A stretch of DNA of 34,623 nt. It comes from Anaerolineales bacterium UBA6663. Lineage in GTDB: Bacteria > Chloroflexota > Anaerolineae > Anaerolineales > UBA6663. Shown here piece after piece: positions 7,228 through 14,833 of this stretch. Within the stretch, counting starts at the first letter, position 1. Each line of letters starts with the position of its first letter. The stretch lies in the NCBI GenBank assembly GCA_002455335.1, contig DKKP01000134.1, positions 7,765 to 42,387 on the forward strand, in the 5' to 3' direction. The notes under the pieces were generated by a model that had not been told where the DNA came from, did not search any database, and saw only the letters and a list, made by a program, of their open reading frames with translations. The position numbers and the translations under genes are program-made.

Positions 7228-8183
7228 TCTCCGGCCGTTCGCCCGGCGGCGGCGTGGATGCGCAGCCCGCCCTGGCCGGTCAGGGCCTCAGAGAGCCTGC
7301 GCAAGGTCGTGACGACCACGCGCGCGCCCCCCTGGCGCAAGAACTGCGCGGCTGCGCGGAGCTTGCTCTCAGCCGAGATCGGCAGGGTCGCCGGTTGGGC
7401 CAGGAACGTCTCGAGCTCGTCGACCGTCAACTCGTTGCGGCCCTCGACGGCCAGGCCCGAGACGATGAAAGCGTCGTCGCGATCGACGACCATCAGCAGT
7501 TCCTGGGCGTCGAGCTCGCGTCCGATCAGACAGGCGACCTGTTCGGTCTCGACGACGGCCTCGAGCCCCTCGAGCCGACCTTTTTCGTTGCGGATCACGG
7601 GGATGCCGCCGCCGCCGCTGGCGATTACGAGATCCCCAGCGCCCACCATCTGGCGGATGCCGTCCATCTCGATGATCTCGAGCGGCTGCAAACAGGGCAC
7701 GGCGCGCCGATAACCGCGGCCCGGCTCCTCGGCGATCGTCCAGCCGCGGGTCTGTCGATATTGCTCGGCTTTCTCGCGATCGAAGAATGGGCCGATCGAA
7801 CGCATGCGTATCTGGTGGTCGGGCGTGTCGGGCTCGACACGGGTCTGCGTGACGACGCACATCACACGCCGGGCGATCCCATGATCGTGCAGCGTGTTCC
7901 CAAAGGCCATCGACAACATGTAGCCCGTGGCGCCCTGCGTATCTGCGCCGCAGACATCGAGCGGGATGGGGTGAAGCACATGGCTGGCCAGCTCCGACCT
8001 GAAGAGCACAAAACCGACCTGCGGCTTGTTCCCATGCAACACGATGGCCTTGCGCCCACTGACGAATAGTTGTGTTAGACCGTCGGCCAGGGCTTCGGCG
8101 TTGCGTCGCTGATCCGAGATGTGCGACCCCTGTCCGTTCGCGAGCACGGACCCCGTGACCATCACCACCACAGTTCCGTTCAT
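7224..8183 (-). CDS. Carbamate-kinase-like protein (amino-acid kinase fold) with altered active site
   Basis: This 319-residue protein aligns with ArcC-type carbamate kinase over its full length: HGNKPQVG (50-57; usual HGNGPQVG), PLDVCGADTQGATGYML, IGPFFDREKAE, SGGGGIPVIRNEKGRLEGLEAV and ESKLRAA near the end. The first phosphate-binding motif, normally ALGGNAL, is MVTGSVL (residues 8-14). The usual IDKD reads VETE (211-214), which removes a catalytic Lys and its Asp. The Lys of the GPK motif appears kept (Lys274). The enzyme normally makes ATP from carbamoyl phosphate. Here activity is doubtful and a ligand-binding sensor role is possible. The start at 8183 has AGGGAGAG upstream; the frame opens earlier without a good site. 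It is translationally coupled to the pseudokinase. Confidence 0.88.
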   Translation of the reverse strand: MNGTVVVMVTGSVLANGQGSHISDQRRNAEALADGLTQLFVSGRKAIVLHGNKPQVGFVLFRSELASHVLHPIPLDVCGADTQGATGYMLSMAFGNTLHDHGIARRVMCVVTQTRVEPDTPDHQIRMRSIGPFFDREKAEQYRQTRGWTIAEEPGRGYRRAVPCLQPLEIIEMDGIRQMVGAGDLVIASGGGGIPVIRNEKGRLEGLEAVVETEQVACLIGRELDAQELLMVVDRDDAFIVSGLAVEGRNELTVDELETFLAQPATLPISAESKLRAAAQFLRQGGARVVVTTLRRLSEALTGQGGLRIHAAAGRTAGE

Positions 8184-8352
8184 AACTGTCTCTCCCTGAG
8201 CTGACCTCGGCGGCTCGCAAACGCCTCCGCCGTAGCACAACACCGACTTCGTCGCCGACAGTCTGGCTGGTGACTGTCCATTCTACGGAGCGGCGGAGGC
8301 GATGACCCCCCCCAATCGGCCTGCCGAGGTGGTGATGAATGTCACGTATGTG

Positions 8353-8367
8353 CCCCCAAAGTGGGGG
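8353..8367. promoter_or_regulatory. Short palindrome CCCCCA-AAG-TGGGGG upstream of the carbamate-kinase-like operon
   Basis: This is a six-base perfect inverted repeat with a three-base loop, 170 bases upstream of the first gene of the signalling cassette and just after the end of the GT87-like gene. It could be an operator, or a small hairpin ending transcription from the upstream gene on the minus strand. It has no T-run on either side. It shares TGCCCCCAAA with the site at 25780-25800. Confidence 0.35.
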
Positions 8368-8419
8368 TTGTGGGTTCGTGTGCGCAGGACGAGATCGTCG
8401 GGTGGTCCGAGATTTGGCT

Positions 8420-9493
8420 TTACGCGCTGCTTTGGGTGCCGCCGCTTGCCGTCTGTCGGCTCGCGCGGCCGGCGGTCGAAGTCGCAGCCTTTACCTCGCG
8501 CAGCGCAAGCGCGGCCAGGATCGTGGTCGGGATGAGCCACGTGATCGCCACGACGTTCACGCCCAGCGCCACCTGCGCGAAGTTGATCAGCCCGATCGCG
8601 GCAGCCGGACCGACGGGCAACACCATCAGTACGAGCAGATCGATCTGCTGGAAGTACGGCAGCCCGAGCGCGCCGACAGCGTACCAGCCGATGAGTTGCG
8701 CATCGACGCGGCGCGGCACCCACAGGATCGGGAGCAGCGCGAGCGCACCCCACGGCCCGACCCAGCGCCAGAGCGATACGCTGAAGTTCGTGATCGGTGG
8801 GTTGGTCGCGAAACGCACGATCAGATCGGCCGGCCATTGCGGGTAAAGGATCAGCGAAGTCAGGCCGGCGAGCGCCGGCGTCAGGGCAACGGTCGCCCAC
8901 TCGCGGCGTGTCAACCGGACGCTCAGCACGATGGCCGCAAGGCCCAGCAGCCCGAACTGGTATTTGGTCAGGATCACGGTCAGACCGATGCCGGCCATCC
9001 GCCAATCGCGGCGCGCGATCCCGTACCAGAACAGCGCCAGCCCGCCGGTCAGGATTCCGCTGATCTGACCCGCAAAGACAAGCGCGAGCAACTGAAACGA
9101 GAAGTAAGCCAGACCCGGTCGACCGCCAAAGACGCGAACGGCAAATGCAAAGCCGGCGATGTTCAGCACGCCCCAGAGGGCGTACGCGACAGGATAGGGC
9201 AGTAGCGCGAGGCCCTGGAGCAGGGGCATGATCCAGTACACGTAATACATGTTGCGCAGCATCGCGCCGCTTCCGGCGAGATACAGGTTGTGGTAATCGC
9301 AGGCCGGTGTCCAGCCCAGATCGTTTGTCGCGAACCACGCCAGGGCCGTAAGCGCAAGCGTCAACCCGGCCATTTCGGTCAGGCTGAGGCGGGCCGTCAG
9401 CCTCTGTTTGATCGCGTCGGCCGACAGCGAATCAGGTTGGGCTCGGTGACCATTGTGCGCAACGAATACGCGCCGAAGCAGGGCGAGGTCCAT
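8420..9493 (-). CDS. GT87-like polytopic membrane glycosyltransferase
   Basis: This ~357-residue integral membrane protein has about nine hydrophobic segments. After the first span the loop reads GWTPACDYHNLYLAG, and an acidic residue followed by an aromatic-rich stretch at this place is the pattern of GT-C enzymes of family 87 (DUF2029), which use polyprenyl-phosphate sugars. Other landmarks are YYVYWIMPLLQG, FAGQISGILTGGLALFWYGIARR and ILTKYQFGLLG, the last close to the 'KPqfglll' motif of GT87. I chose the ATG at 9493 because AAGGA lies at good spacing; the frame also opens at a TTG at 9517. It probably builds cell-surface glycans, substrate unknown. It stands alone between two control regions. 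Confidence 0.75.
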   Translation of the reverse strand: MDLALLRRVFVAHNGHRAQPDSLSADAIKQRLTARLSLTEMAGLTLALTALAWFATNDLGWTPACDYHNLYLAGSGAMLRNMYYVYWIMPLLQGLALLPYPVAYALWGVLNIAGFAFAVRVFGGRPGLAYFSFQLLALVFAGQISGILTGGLALFWYGIARRDWRMAGIGLTVILTKYQFGLLGLAAIVLSVRLTRREWATVALTPALAGLTSLILYPQWPADLIVRFATNPPITNFSVSLWRWVGPWGALALLPILWVPRRVDAQLIGWYAVGALGLPYFQQIDLLVLMVLPVGPAAAIGLINFAQVALGVNVVAITWLIPTTILAALALREVKAATSTAGRASRQTASGGTQSSA

Positions 9494-9766
9494 CAAATCT
9501 ATCCTTGAAACCGTCAAAAATAAACGGGCCCGGGGGTCCGTGGCGACGATCAGGCTGTCGACCGATCCAGTCTAGGCTGCCAACCCCGTCAGGAGCGTCG
9601 GAATCGGTTGGGAACAGTTGACCATCGGCCCGATCGGTCAGATTGGCCGTTCAGAGCTCAGAAAAGACCAGAGGGCCCGGTTCGAACCATGAACCGGGCC
9701 CTCGACCCAACAATCGGGGCCAGACCCCGGCATCGGTTCAGTTCAGAGAGAGCCGTTGGCCGACTC
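9494..9766. other. Intergenic stretch of ~270 bases with one strong hairpin
   Basis: No supportable gene was found. It should carry the minus-strand promoter of the GT87-like gene near its left end, where an A/T-rich patch (9511-9523) breaks the GC-rich context. The only clear structure is the 13-bp inverted repeat at 9671-9703. Short open frames here have no ribosome-binding site or family resemblance. Confidence 0.5.
9671..9703 (-). terminator. Strong 13-bp hairpin, possible minus-strand terminator
   Basis: GAGGGCCCGGTTC (9671-9683) is repeated perfectly inverted at 9691-9703, leaving a seven-base loop. Read on the minus strand the stem is followed after a few bases by CTTTTC, a weak T-run. 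It lies downstream of the DUF402 gene and the chemoreceptor-tail frame, so ending that transcript is the natural role. The weak T-run keeps confidence moderate. Confidence 0.5.
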
Positions 9767-9916
9767 TCACCGGCACGGCGGTCGACGGAAACGTCGGCGT
9801 CGGGTTAGGGCCTGTTGGGCCCCGAGTTTGAAGCGCGCGACGTCGCTCTGGAGCGCGCGCGCCAGAGCGGCCAACGACTGTGCGCTGTCGCGGACCGTGC
9901 CAACCAGGGTGTTCAT
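9767..9916 (-). pseudogene. 49-codon frame resembling the C-terminal tail of a chemotaxis receptor
   Basis: This frame is too short for routine gene calling. The ATG at 9916 overlaps the TGA of the DUF402 gene (ATGA). The product begins MNTLVGTVRDSAQSLAALAR and continues through ALQSDVARFKL, then a basic tail ending RRPPCR. The heptad-like pattern SLAALARALQSDVARFKL is the standard end of methyl-accepting chemotaxis proteins (..SLAALAEELQALVARFKL). The signalling hairpin and all other receptor parts are missing, and the frame just upstream is closed, so a gene remnant left by rearrangement is the simplest reading. A real small coupled protein cannot be excluded given the exact ATGA overlap. 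Confidence 0.5.
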
Positions 9917-10416
9917 CTCGTCCGGAGATGAGTGGCGAGCGCATCAAAAGGGTACAAACGCCCTGCAACCAGGGCGCGAATCGCCTCCACAGCGGCCTGG
10001 GCCGCCAGCCTCTCGTCGGGAGCGAGACTCAGGGCCGCGAACTCATCCTCGTCGAGCACCGTAATGGCTCCATCCGGCGCCACCCAGATGTCAAGCGCCA
10101 GATCGACCTGCGCGACCTCGTCGGTCGTGATCTCGGCCGGCCTGGCGATGTTGCAGTACCAGCCCCGCAAACGGTCGTCGCCGACGGCCCGGACCTCGAA
10201 GACGTTGTACCAGCGGTCGCTGTAGAAGTGCTCGATGAACCGATCGCCGCGCTCGAACGTGGTGTAGCCGAGCTCGAGCCGCTCGAAGCGGGTGAAGATC
10301 GCCTCGACCGTGATCGAGGTCTCGGTGCGCTCTAGCACGCGAGCGACGGGGTAGCGAAAGACCTCGCTTCCATTCGGCTCGAGTTTTCGGATGATCAGAG
10401 CGGGCACGTTTGTCAT
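9913..10416 (-). CDS. DUF402 family protein
   Basis: This 167-residue soluble protein shows DUF402 features: RYPVARVLERTETSITVEAIF, DRFIEHFYSDRWYNVFEVRA, then GWYCNIARPAEIT...VDLALDIWVAPDG and ITVLDEDEF, with a C-terminal helical part. The family includes nucleoside-phosphatase-like proteins that bind metal through the conserved Asp/Glu pattern DLxLDxxxxxDG...DEDEF, which is present here. Function in this organism is unknown. The frame opens further upstream (to 10512), but I prefer the ATG at 10416 because homology-like sequence begins there; GGAG stands very close to that ATG, so the exact start is uncertain. It is divergent from the symporter gene. Confidence 0.75.
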   Translation of the reverse strand: MTNVPALIIRKLEPNGSEVFRYPVARVLERTETSITVEAIFTRFERLELGYTTFERGDRFIEHFYSDRWYNVFEVRAVGDDRLRGWYCNIARPAEITTDEVAQVDLALDIWVAPDGAITVLDEDEFAALSLAPDERLAAQAAVEAIRALVAGRLYPFDALATHLRTR

Positions 10417-10623
10417 TCTCCAGCGGTGGGCGGTGTAGTTCGCGTCGATCGTGCCACCACTCAACGCCGACGTCAACCCGGGCGCACCGTTGTGCGCTCC
10501 GCAGAAACCCACGTGCCGACAGCAGCCGTGAGCGGGGCGTACGATGGGGCGGGTTTGATCACTCTATCGGCGCGTCGGGGATAATGGAGCAATCGACCGG
10601 TGACGCCCGGGGAGGAGATCCCG

Positions 10624-11910
10624 ATGACTGATCGTCTCAAATCGTTCAACTACGCCGTCGGCATGTTCGGCACGTCGATCCCGATCAACATGCTCAAGAC
10701 GTACGCCGCGATCTTCTACGTCGATGGGCTCGGGCTGACCACGGTCCAGCTGGCGACGATCCTGCTTATCTACACCTTCGTCGACGCGATCGATAACCCG
10801 GTCTATGGTTTCCTCTCTGATCGGACTCGGACGCGTTGGGGTCGACGCCGGCCCTGGCTAGTGATCGGCACGCCGCTTCTGATCCTGTGCTTCATCGCGT
10901 TCTACGCGCCGCCGGCCTTCCTGTCAGGGGATGGCCTGTTTGGCTACGCCTTGTTGCTCTACATCCTGGCCGGTACGCTCGACTCGGTGATCAACGCCAA
11001 TTATGGCGCGCTCTTCCCCGAGCTCTTCCGCACCGATGCCAGCCGGGCCGCGACCAATGCCCTCCGCCAGGCCTTCCAGCTGGTGGCCATGATCATCAGC
11101 ATCGCGCTGACTCCCGTGGTCACCGATGCGCTCGGCTACACCACGACCGCCATCGTCTACGGCGTGCTCGGCGGCGCCGTCATCCTCTACATGGCGCTCA
11201 GTTCGCGCGAGGTCGGCATCGCGGCCGACGAGCCGACTCCGAGCCTGCTCGGCAGTCTGCGCGACCTGGCCGTCAATCGCAAGTTCTGGCTGGTTGGCAT
11301 CGCCAACGCCTTCTACAGCGCCGCGATGTCGCTTGTGCTTGTCGCGCTGCCGTTCTTCGTCAAGTACACGTTGCAGATCCCGAACAGCCAGTCGACGATC
11401 CTGTTCGCGGCCGTGCTGCTGATCGCGATCGCGTGTGTGGCGATCTGGGCGCGGCTTGTCAGACGCTTTGGCCTGATCACGGTCTGGCGCACGGCGCTCG
11501 CGGCGCTCGCGCTGGCCTACATCCCACTCTACTTCGCCAACTCGCTCGCGACGGCCGCGATCGGCAGCGCGCTGGTCGGCTTTGGCTTTGCGGGCGCAAT
11601 CACCACCATGGACCTGATCGGCGCCAAGGTGATGGATGAGGACACGCGCCGCCACAACGTCAGGCGGGAGGGCATCATCTCGAACGCCCTCGGCTTCATG
11701 AACCGGCTCAACGGCCTGTTCACCAGCGCTGCGTTCTATCTGGTCTTCGTGCTCTTCGGCTTCGAGAGCGGCGACAACCCCGGCGCCCAGCCCGACCAGG
11801 CCGCGCGCTTCCTGCTGACCGTCGCGCCGCCTGTGCTGATGGTGATCAGCTTTGGCTTCTCGTTTCTGATCAACTTCCAAGAGGAGAGGCCTCCGTCGGT
11901 CGAGCATTGA
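10624..11910 (+). CDS. MFS transporter of the glycoside-pentoside-hexuronide symporter (GPH/MelB) family
   Basis: This 428-residue protein has about 12 membrane spans. The N-terminus (FNYAVGMFGTSIPINMLKTYAAIFYVDGLGL) and the loop DAIDNPVYGFLSDRTRTRWGRRRPWLVIG match MelB/GPH symporters, where D..NP..G.l.DR...r.GRRRP is the hallmark. The second half repeats spans from about residue 216, and includes GALVGFGFAG-like and MDLIGAKVMDEDTRRHNVRREG sequence, also GPH-typical. It would import a glycoside or related compound with a cation. The start at 10624 follows GGAGGAG at good spacing. It is followed by a 70-base repeat tract and then an esterase, possibly a functional partner. Confidence 0.9.
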   Translation: MTDRLKSFNYAVGMFGTSIPINMLKTYAAIFYVDGLGLTTVQLATILLIYTFVDAIDNPVYGFLSDRTRTRWGRRRPWLVIGTPLLILCFIAFYAPPAFLSGDGLFGYALLLYILAGTLDSVINANYGALFPELFRTDASRAATNALRQAFQLVAMIISIALTPVVTDALGYTTTAIVYGVLGGAVILYMALSSREVGIAADEPTPSLLGSLRDLAVNRKFWLVGIANAFYSAAMSLVLVALPFFVKYTLQIPNSQSTILFAAVLLIAIACVAIWARLVRRFGLITVWRTALAALALAYIPLYFANSLATAAIGSALVGFGFAGAITTMDLIGAKVMDEDTRRHNVRREGIISNALGFMNRLNGLFTSAAFYLVFVLFGFESGDNPGAQPDQAARFLLTVAPPVLMVISFGFSFLINFQEERPPSVEH

Positions 11911-11979
11911 GCGGTCAGCCATCAGCGGTCAACAATCAGCAATCTGCAATCAGCAATCACCAATCAGCAATCACCAATC
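11910..11979. repeat. Ten tandem 7-bp repeats, consensus AGCAATC
   Basis: Five 14-bp units, each made of two heptamers, run from the last base of the symporter stop codon to two bases before the esterase ATG. Units in order are AGCGGTCAGCCATC, AGCGGTCAACAATC, AGCAATCTGCAATC, then AGCAATCACCAATC twice. Divergence is highest at the left end and the last two units are identical, as expected for slippage-driven growth from the right. The repeats fill the whole intergenic gap. Heptanucleotide tracts of this sort occur in some bacterial genomes; any effect on coupling of the two genes is unknown. Confidence 0.9.
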
Positions 11980-11981
11980 CC

Positions 11982-12740
11982 ATGGCCCTTCTCTACATCG
12001 ACCACGTCCCCATGACCGTAAAGATGAACCTGCCGCTCACGGTCATCGTGCCGGAGCCGGCGGCGCTGCGCGCACAGCCGCTGCGCGAGCGCAAGGTGCT
12101 GTATCTGTTGCACGGCTTGAGCGATGACGCCAGCGCCTGGCTACGCTATTCGACGATCGAGAGTGTCGCGATGGCGCGGGGCCTGGTCGTGGTGATGCCG
12201 TCGGTCGGGCGGAGCTTCTACGTCGATCAGCCGAACGGCCAGCTGTATTTCTCGTACCTCACCGACGAGTTGCCGCGCTATCTCAGCGACGTCTTCGGCC
12301 TGTCGACGCGGCGCGAGGATACGCTGATCGCCGGCGTCTCGATGGGCGGCTACGGCGCCTTCAAGACCGCCTTCGCCTTCCCGGAGCGCTTTGCTGCGGC
12401 AGCCAGCCTCTCGGGCGTGCTCTCGCTTGAGGTCTTCAACGCGCTGCCCGGCGACCCGCGCCAGGCTGAGTTCGCGCACATCTTTGGCGATCTCTCGAAG
12501 CTGGGCGGCAGCGCGCACGACCCGGCGGCCTGGGTGGCTGACGCAGCAAAGCGTGGCGTTTCATTGCCCAAGTTGTATGTCACCTGCGGCCGTCAAGACG
12601 ACCTGTACCCGCTCCACCGGCACTTCCTGGCGTTGTGCCAGGCCCAGGGGCTGACCGTCGACGCGCACGACGAGGACGGCGGGCATGTCTGGCCGTTTTG
12701 GGATCGACAGATCCAGCGCTTCCTTGATCACGTGCTTTAG
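11982..12740 (+). CDS. Putative esterase (esterase D / S-formylglutathione hydrolase-like)
   Basis: This 252-residue alpha/beta hydrolase of the Esterase_phd family shows VLYLLHGLSDDASAWLRYS (oxyanion-hole HG) at residues 39-57, the nucleophile elbow GVSMGGYGA with Ser120, then CGRQDDLY as the likely Asp region and GGHVWPFWDRQIQ for the catalytic His. The HVW..W tail is typical of FrmB/antigen-85-like esterases. No signal peptide is seen, so it is probably cytoplasmic. The frame is open through the repeat tract upstream, but those residues are repeat-encoded; I chose the ATG at 11982. No clear ribosome-binding site is present, because the tract occupies that position. Confidence 0.85.
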   Translation: MALLYIDHVPMTVKMNLPLTVIVPEPAALRAQPLRERKVLYLLHGLSDDASAWLRYSTIESVAMARGLVVVMPSVGRSFYVDQPNGQLYFSYLTDELPRYLSDVFGLSTRREDTLIAGVSMGGYGAFKTAFAFPERFAAAASLSGVLSLEVFNALPGDPRQAEFAHIFGDLSKLGGSAHDPAAWVADAAKRGVSLPKLYVTCGRQDDLYPLHRHFLALCQAQGLTVDAHDEDGGHVWPFWDRQIQRFLDHVL

Positions 12741-12813
12741 CCCTTCACCGCTGTCGAGACGCAGGGTGAGGCCCGTGTGAGCGTCATCCTGCGCCCGGCC
12801 TGAGGAATTCGTA

Positions 12814-14160
12814 GTGACGACGTTATCCCTGACCGTGGAGGTCGCGCCCAAACAGGCCCGCACCTACTTCACCGTGCCGTTCCAGGTGCCCGAGGGCGTC
12901 GCGACGCTGACGCTTCGGTATCGCTACGAACGCCGGCCGGCCGTGCTCACCCCGACATCGGGCGGCGTGTTCACGGCGCGCCCCGAGGTCAACGTCATCG
13001 ATCTCGGCCTGATCGCGCCCGACGGCTCGCAGGTCGGCGCCTCGGGCTCCGACAAGACCGAGATCACGGTCAGCGCGACGCGGGCGACGCCGGGCTATCG
13101 CCCAACGCCGATCGTCGCCGGTGAGTGGCGCATCCTGGTCGGCGCCTACAAGGTCGCGCCTGAAGGTGTGACTATTAAGTACGAAATCGTATTTACGGTC
13201 AAACAGCGCCGCCTGTTCCTTGGCGATCTGCACACGCACACCCTGGCCTCCGATGGCGTGCATACGGCTCACGAGCTGGCGATCAAGGCGCGCCGGCACG
13301 GCCTCGATTTCGTGGCCATCACCGATCACAACCAGACGATCGCGCGCGCCGCGCTGCCCCAGGTCGACGGCGTTACCCTGATCCCCGGGATCGAATGGAC
13401 GCACTACGCCGGGCACGCGAACTTCCTCGGCTCCGAGCGGCCGTACGACGGCGTGTTCGCGACGCAGGCTCTTTCTGATGTCCAGGCCCGCTTCGCCTCG
13501 GCACGCGAGCGCGGCGCGTTGATTGTCGTCAACCATCCGCTCGACGAGAGCTGCCCGTTCACGTTCGATCTCGCGACCTTGTCGTTCGACGCGCTCGAGG
13601 TCTGGAACGGACCGATGCGCGAGGCCAACCTGCGCGCGGTCGGGTTGTGGCAGCAGTGGCTCAGCGCGGGTCGACGGGTTCCCATCGTCGGGGGCAGCGA
13701 CTATCACCGCGACACGCCCTTCATCTTCCTGGGCGGCCCGACCACGGGCGTGTACGCTGACTCGGAGGGCGAGGCCGATATCCTGGCCGCGGTGCGCGCC
13801 GGGCGCAGCTTCCTCACCTTTGCGCCGAACGGCCCGACCGTGGCGCTAAGCGCCGGCGATGCCGGTCTGGGCGAGGTCGCGCCCTGGCCGCGGGTGAAGA
13901 CCCTACGGATCGTGGCCGGCGGGCTGGCAAGCGGCGACGTCGTGCGTGTGGTCACGGCAGTCGGCGCGACGGCGCTCTTCACGGCGCCCGAGGCGGGTGA
14001 TGTCGCGCTCGATTATCTCGTCGAGGCGCCCGGCTTTGCGCGCATCGAGATCCTGCGCGTCTTCATCCCTGGCGTGCCGCCGCTGCCGGCGCTGCTCTCG
14101 AACCCGATTTACTTCGAGGCGACCTCCAACGAGAACCATCCGGGCGCTGCGGAGCCGTAA
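12814..14160 (+). CDS. PHP-domain metallohydrolase, CehA/McbA-like
   Basis: This 448-residue protein has an N-terminal beta-rich domain (~1-130) and a PHP metal-binding domain (~135-340). Metal ligands visible are GDLHTHT (His140, His142), ITDHN (Asp171, His172), GIEWTHYAGHANFLG (Glu194 and following His), VNHP and GGSDYHR. CehA/McbA enzymes hydrolyse carbamate and related esters, but members are broad and annotation as phosphoesterase is common. The C-terminal ~90 residues resemble a beta-sandwich often found in these proteins. The start is a GTG at 12814 with GAGGA upstream. No signal peptide is visible. Function is inferred only at the family level. Confidence 0.85.
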   Translation: MTTLSLTVEVAPKQARTYFTVPFQVPEGVATLTLRYRYERRPAVLTPTSGGVFTARPEVNVIDLGLIAPDGSQVGASGSDKTEITVSATRATPGYRPTPIVAGEWRILVGAYKVAPEGVTIKYEIVFTVKQRRLFLGDLHTHTLASDGVHTAHELAIKARRHGLDFVAITDHNQTIARAALPQVDGVTLIPGIEWTHYAGHANFLGSERPYDGVFATQALSDVQARFASARERGALIVVNHPLDESCPFTFDLATLSFDALEVWNGPMREANLRAVGLWQQWLSAGRRVPIVGGSDYHRDTPFIFLGGPTTGVYADSEGEADILAAVRAGRSFLTFAPNGPTVALSAGDAGLGEVAPWPRVKTLRIVAGGLASGDVVRVVTAVGATALFTAPEAGDVALDYLVEAPGFARIEILRVFIPGVPPLPALLSNPIYFEATSNENHPGAAEP

Positions 14161-14350
14161 TCGTGCGCACAGACGACCATGGCTGGAGCGCGAGCTCGAG
14201 TTGATCCGACTGGCTGTGAGGGTCTCCATTCGCGCAATTCGCGGCCCGAATCCGGGGTGACACCGCCGGATGTGCGTGGCATCCGGTTGCCCGCGCACAC
14301 CGTGGCTAAGCAGGCCAGATAGATTGCCTATTCGCGGATATACTCGCGCC

Positions 14351-14833
14351 ATGAACGACGACGACGCCCGCAACCTCAACGCGATCCTCTCCACGCAAGT
14401 GGTCGCTGCGTTGGGCACGCTGCACAACGGCGAGCCAAGCGTGTCGATGGTCCCGTTCGCCGTCCATGCGGCGACGGGCGGCCTCCTGATCCACGTCAGC
14501 ACACTGGCAACCCACACCAAGGACATGCTCGGCCACCCGACGATCAGCCTGCTGATCACGGCGCCGCTGACACCCGATGTGCGCCCGCAGGCCCTGCCAC
14601 GCGTGACGGTGCGCGGTGCCGCATCGCCGCTGGCGCTTGGCGACGCCGGCTATGCCGAGGCGCGCGCCGCCTATCTGGCACGGTTCCCGGATAGCGCGCT
14701 GATGTTCGGTTTCGCCGACTTCTCGCTATTTCACATCGCGCCCGAGAACGCGCGGCTGATCGGCGGCTTTGCGCAGGCGACGTCGATCCGTGGGGACGAC
14801 GTCCGCGCGCTGTTGAGTGCCCCCCGCCCATGA
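14351..14833 (+). CDS. HugZ-like / pyridoxamine 5'-phosphate oxidase-fold FMN-binding protein
   Basis: This 160-residue protein has a split-barrel fold signature: LSTQVVAALGTLHNGEPSVSMVPFAV, LLIHVSTLATHTKDMLGHPTISLLIT and the C-terminal FADFSLFHIAPENARLIGGFAQA, which matches the 'Dfsly.l.P..a.lvgGFg.A' end of the HugZ/pyridox-oxidase group. Members bind FMN or haem and reduce or degrade varied substrates. Its TGA overlaps the next start (ATGA), so the two are cotranslated. The ATG at 14351 lacks a strong ribosome-binding site. The 190 bases upstream hold no gene that I can support. Confidence 0.85.
   Translation: MNDDDARNLNAILSTQVVAALGTLHNGEPSVSMVPFAVHAATGGLLIHVSTLATHTKDMLGHPTISLLITAPLTPDVRPQALPRVTVRGAASPLALGDAGYAEARAAYLARFPDSALMFGFADFSLFHIAPENARLIGGFAQATSIRGDDVRALLSAPRP

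Noticed and set aside
14161..14350. Gene in the gap before the HugZ-like protein
   Set aside because: Only short frames without ribosome-binding sites or similarity; treated as leader and promoter region.
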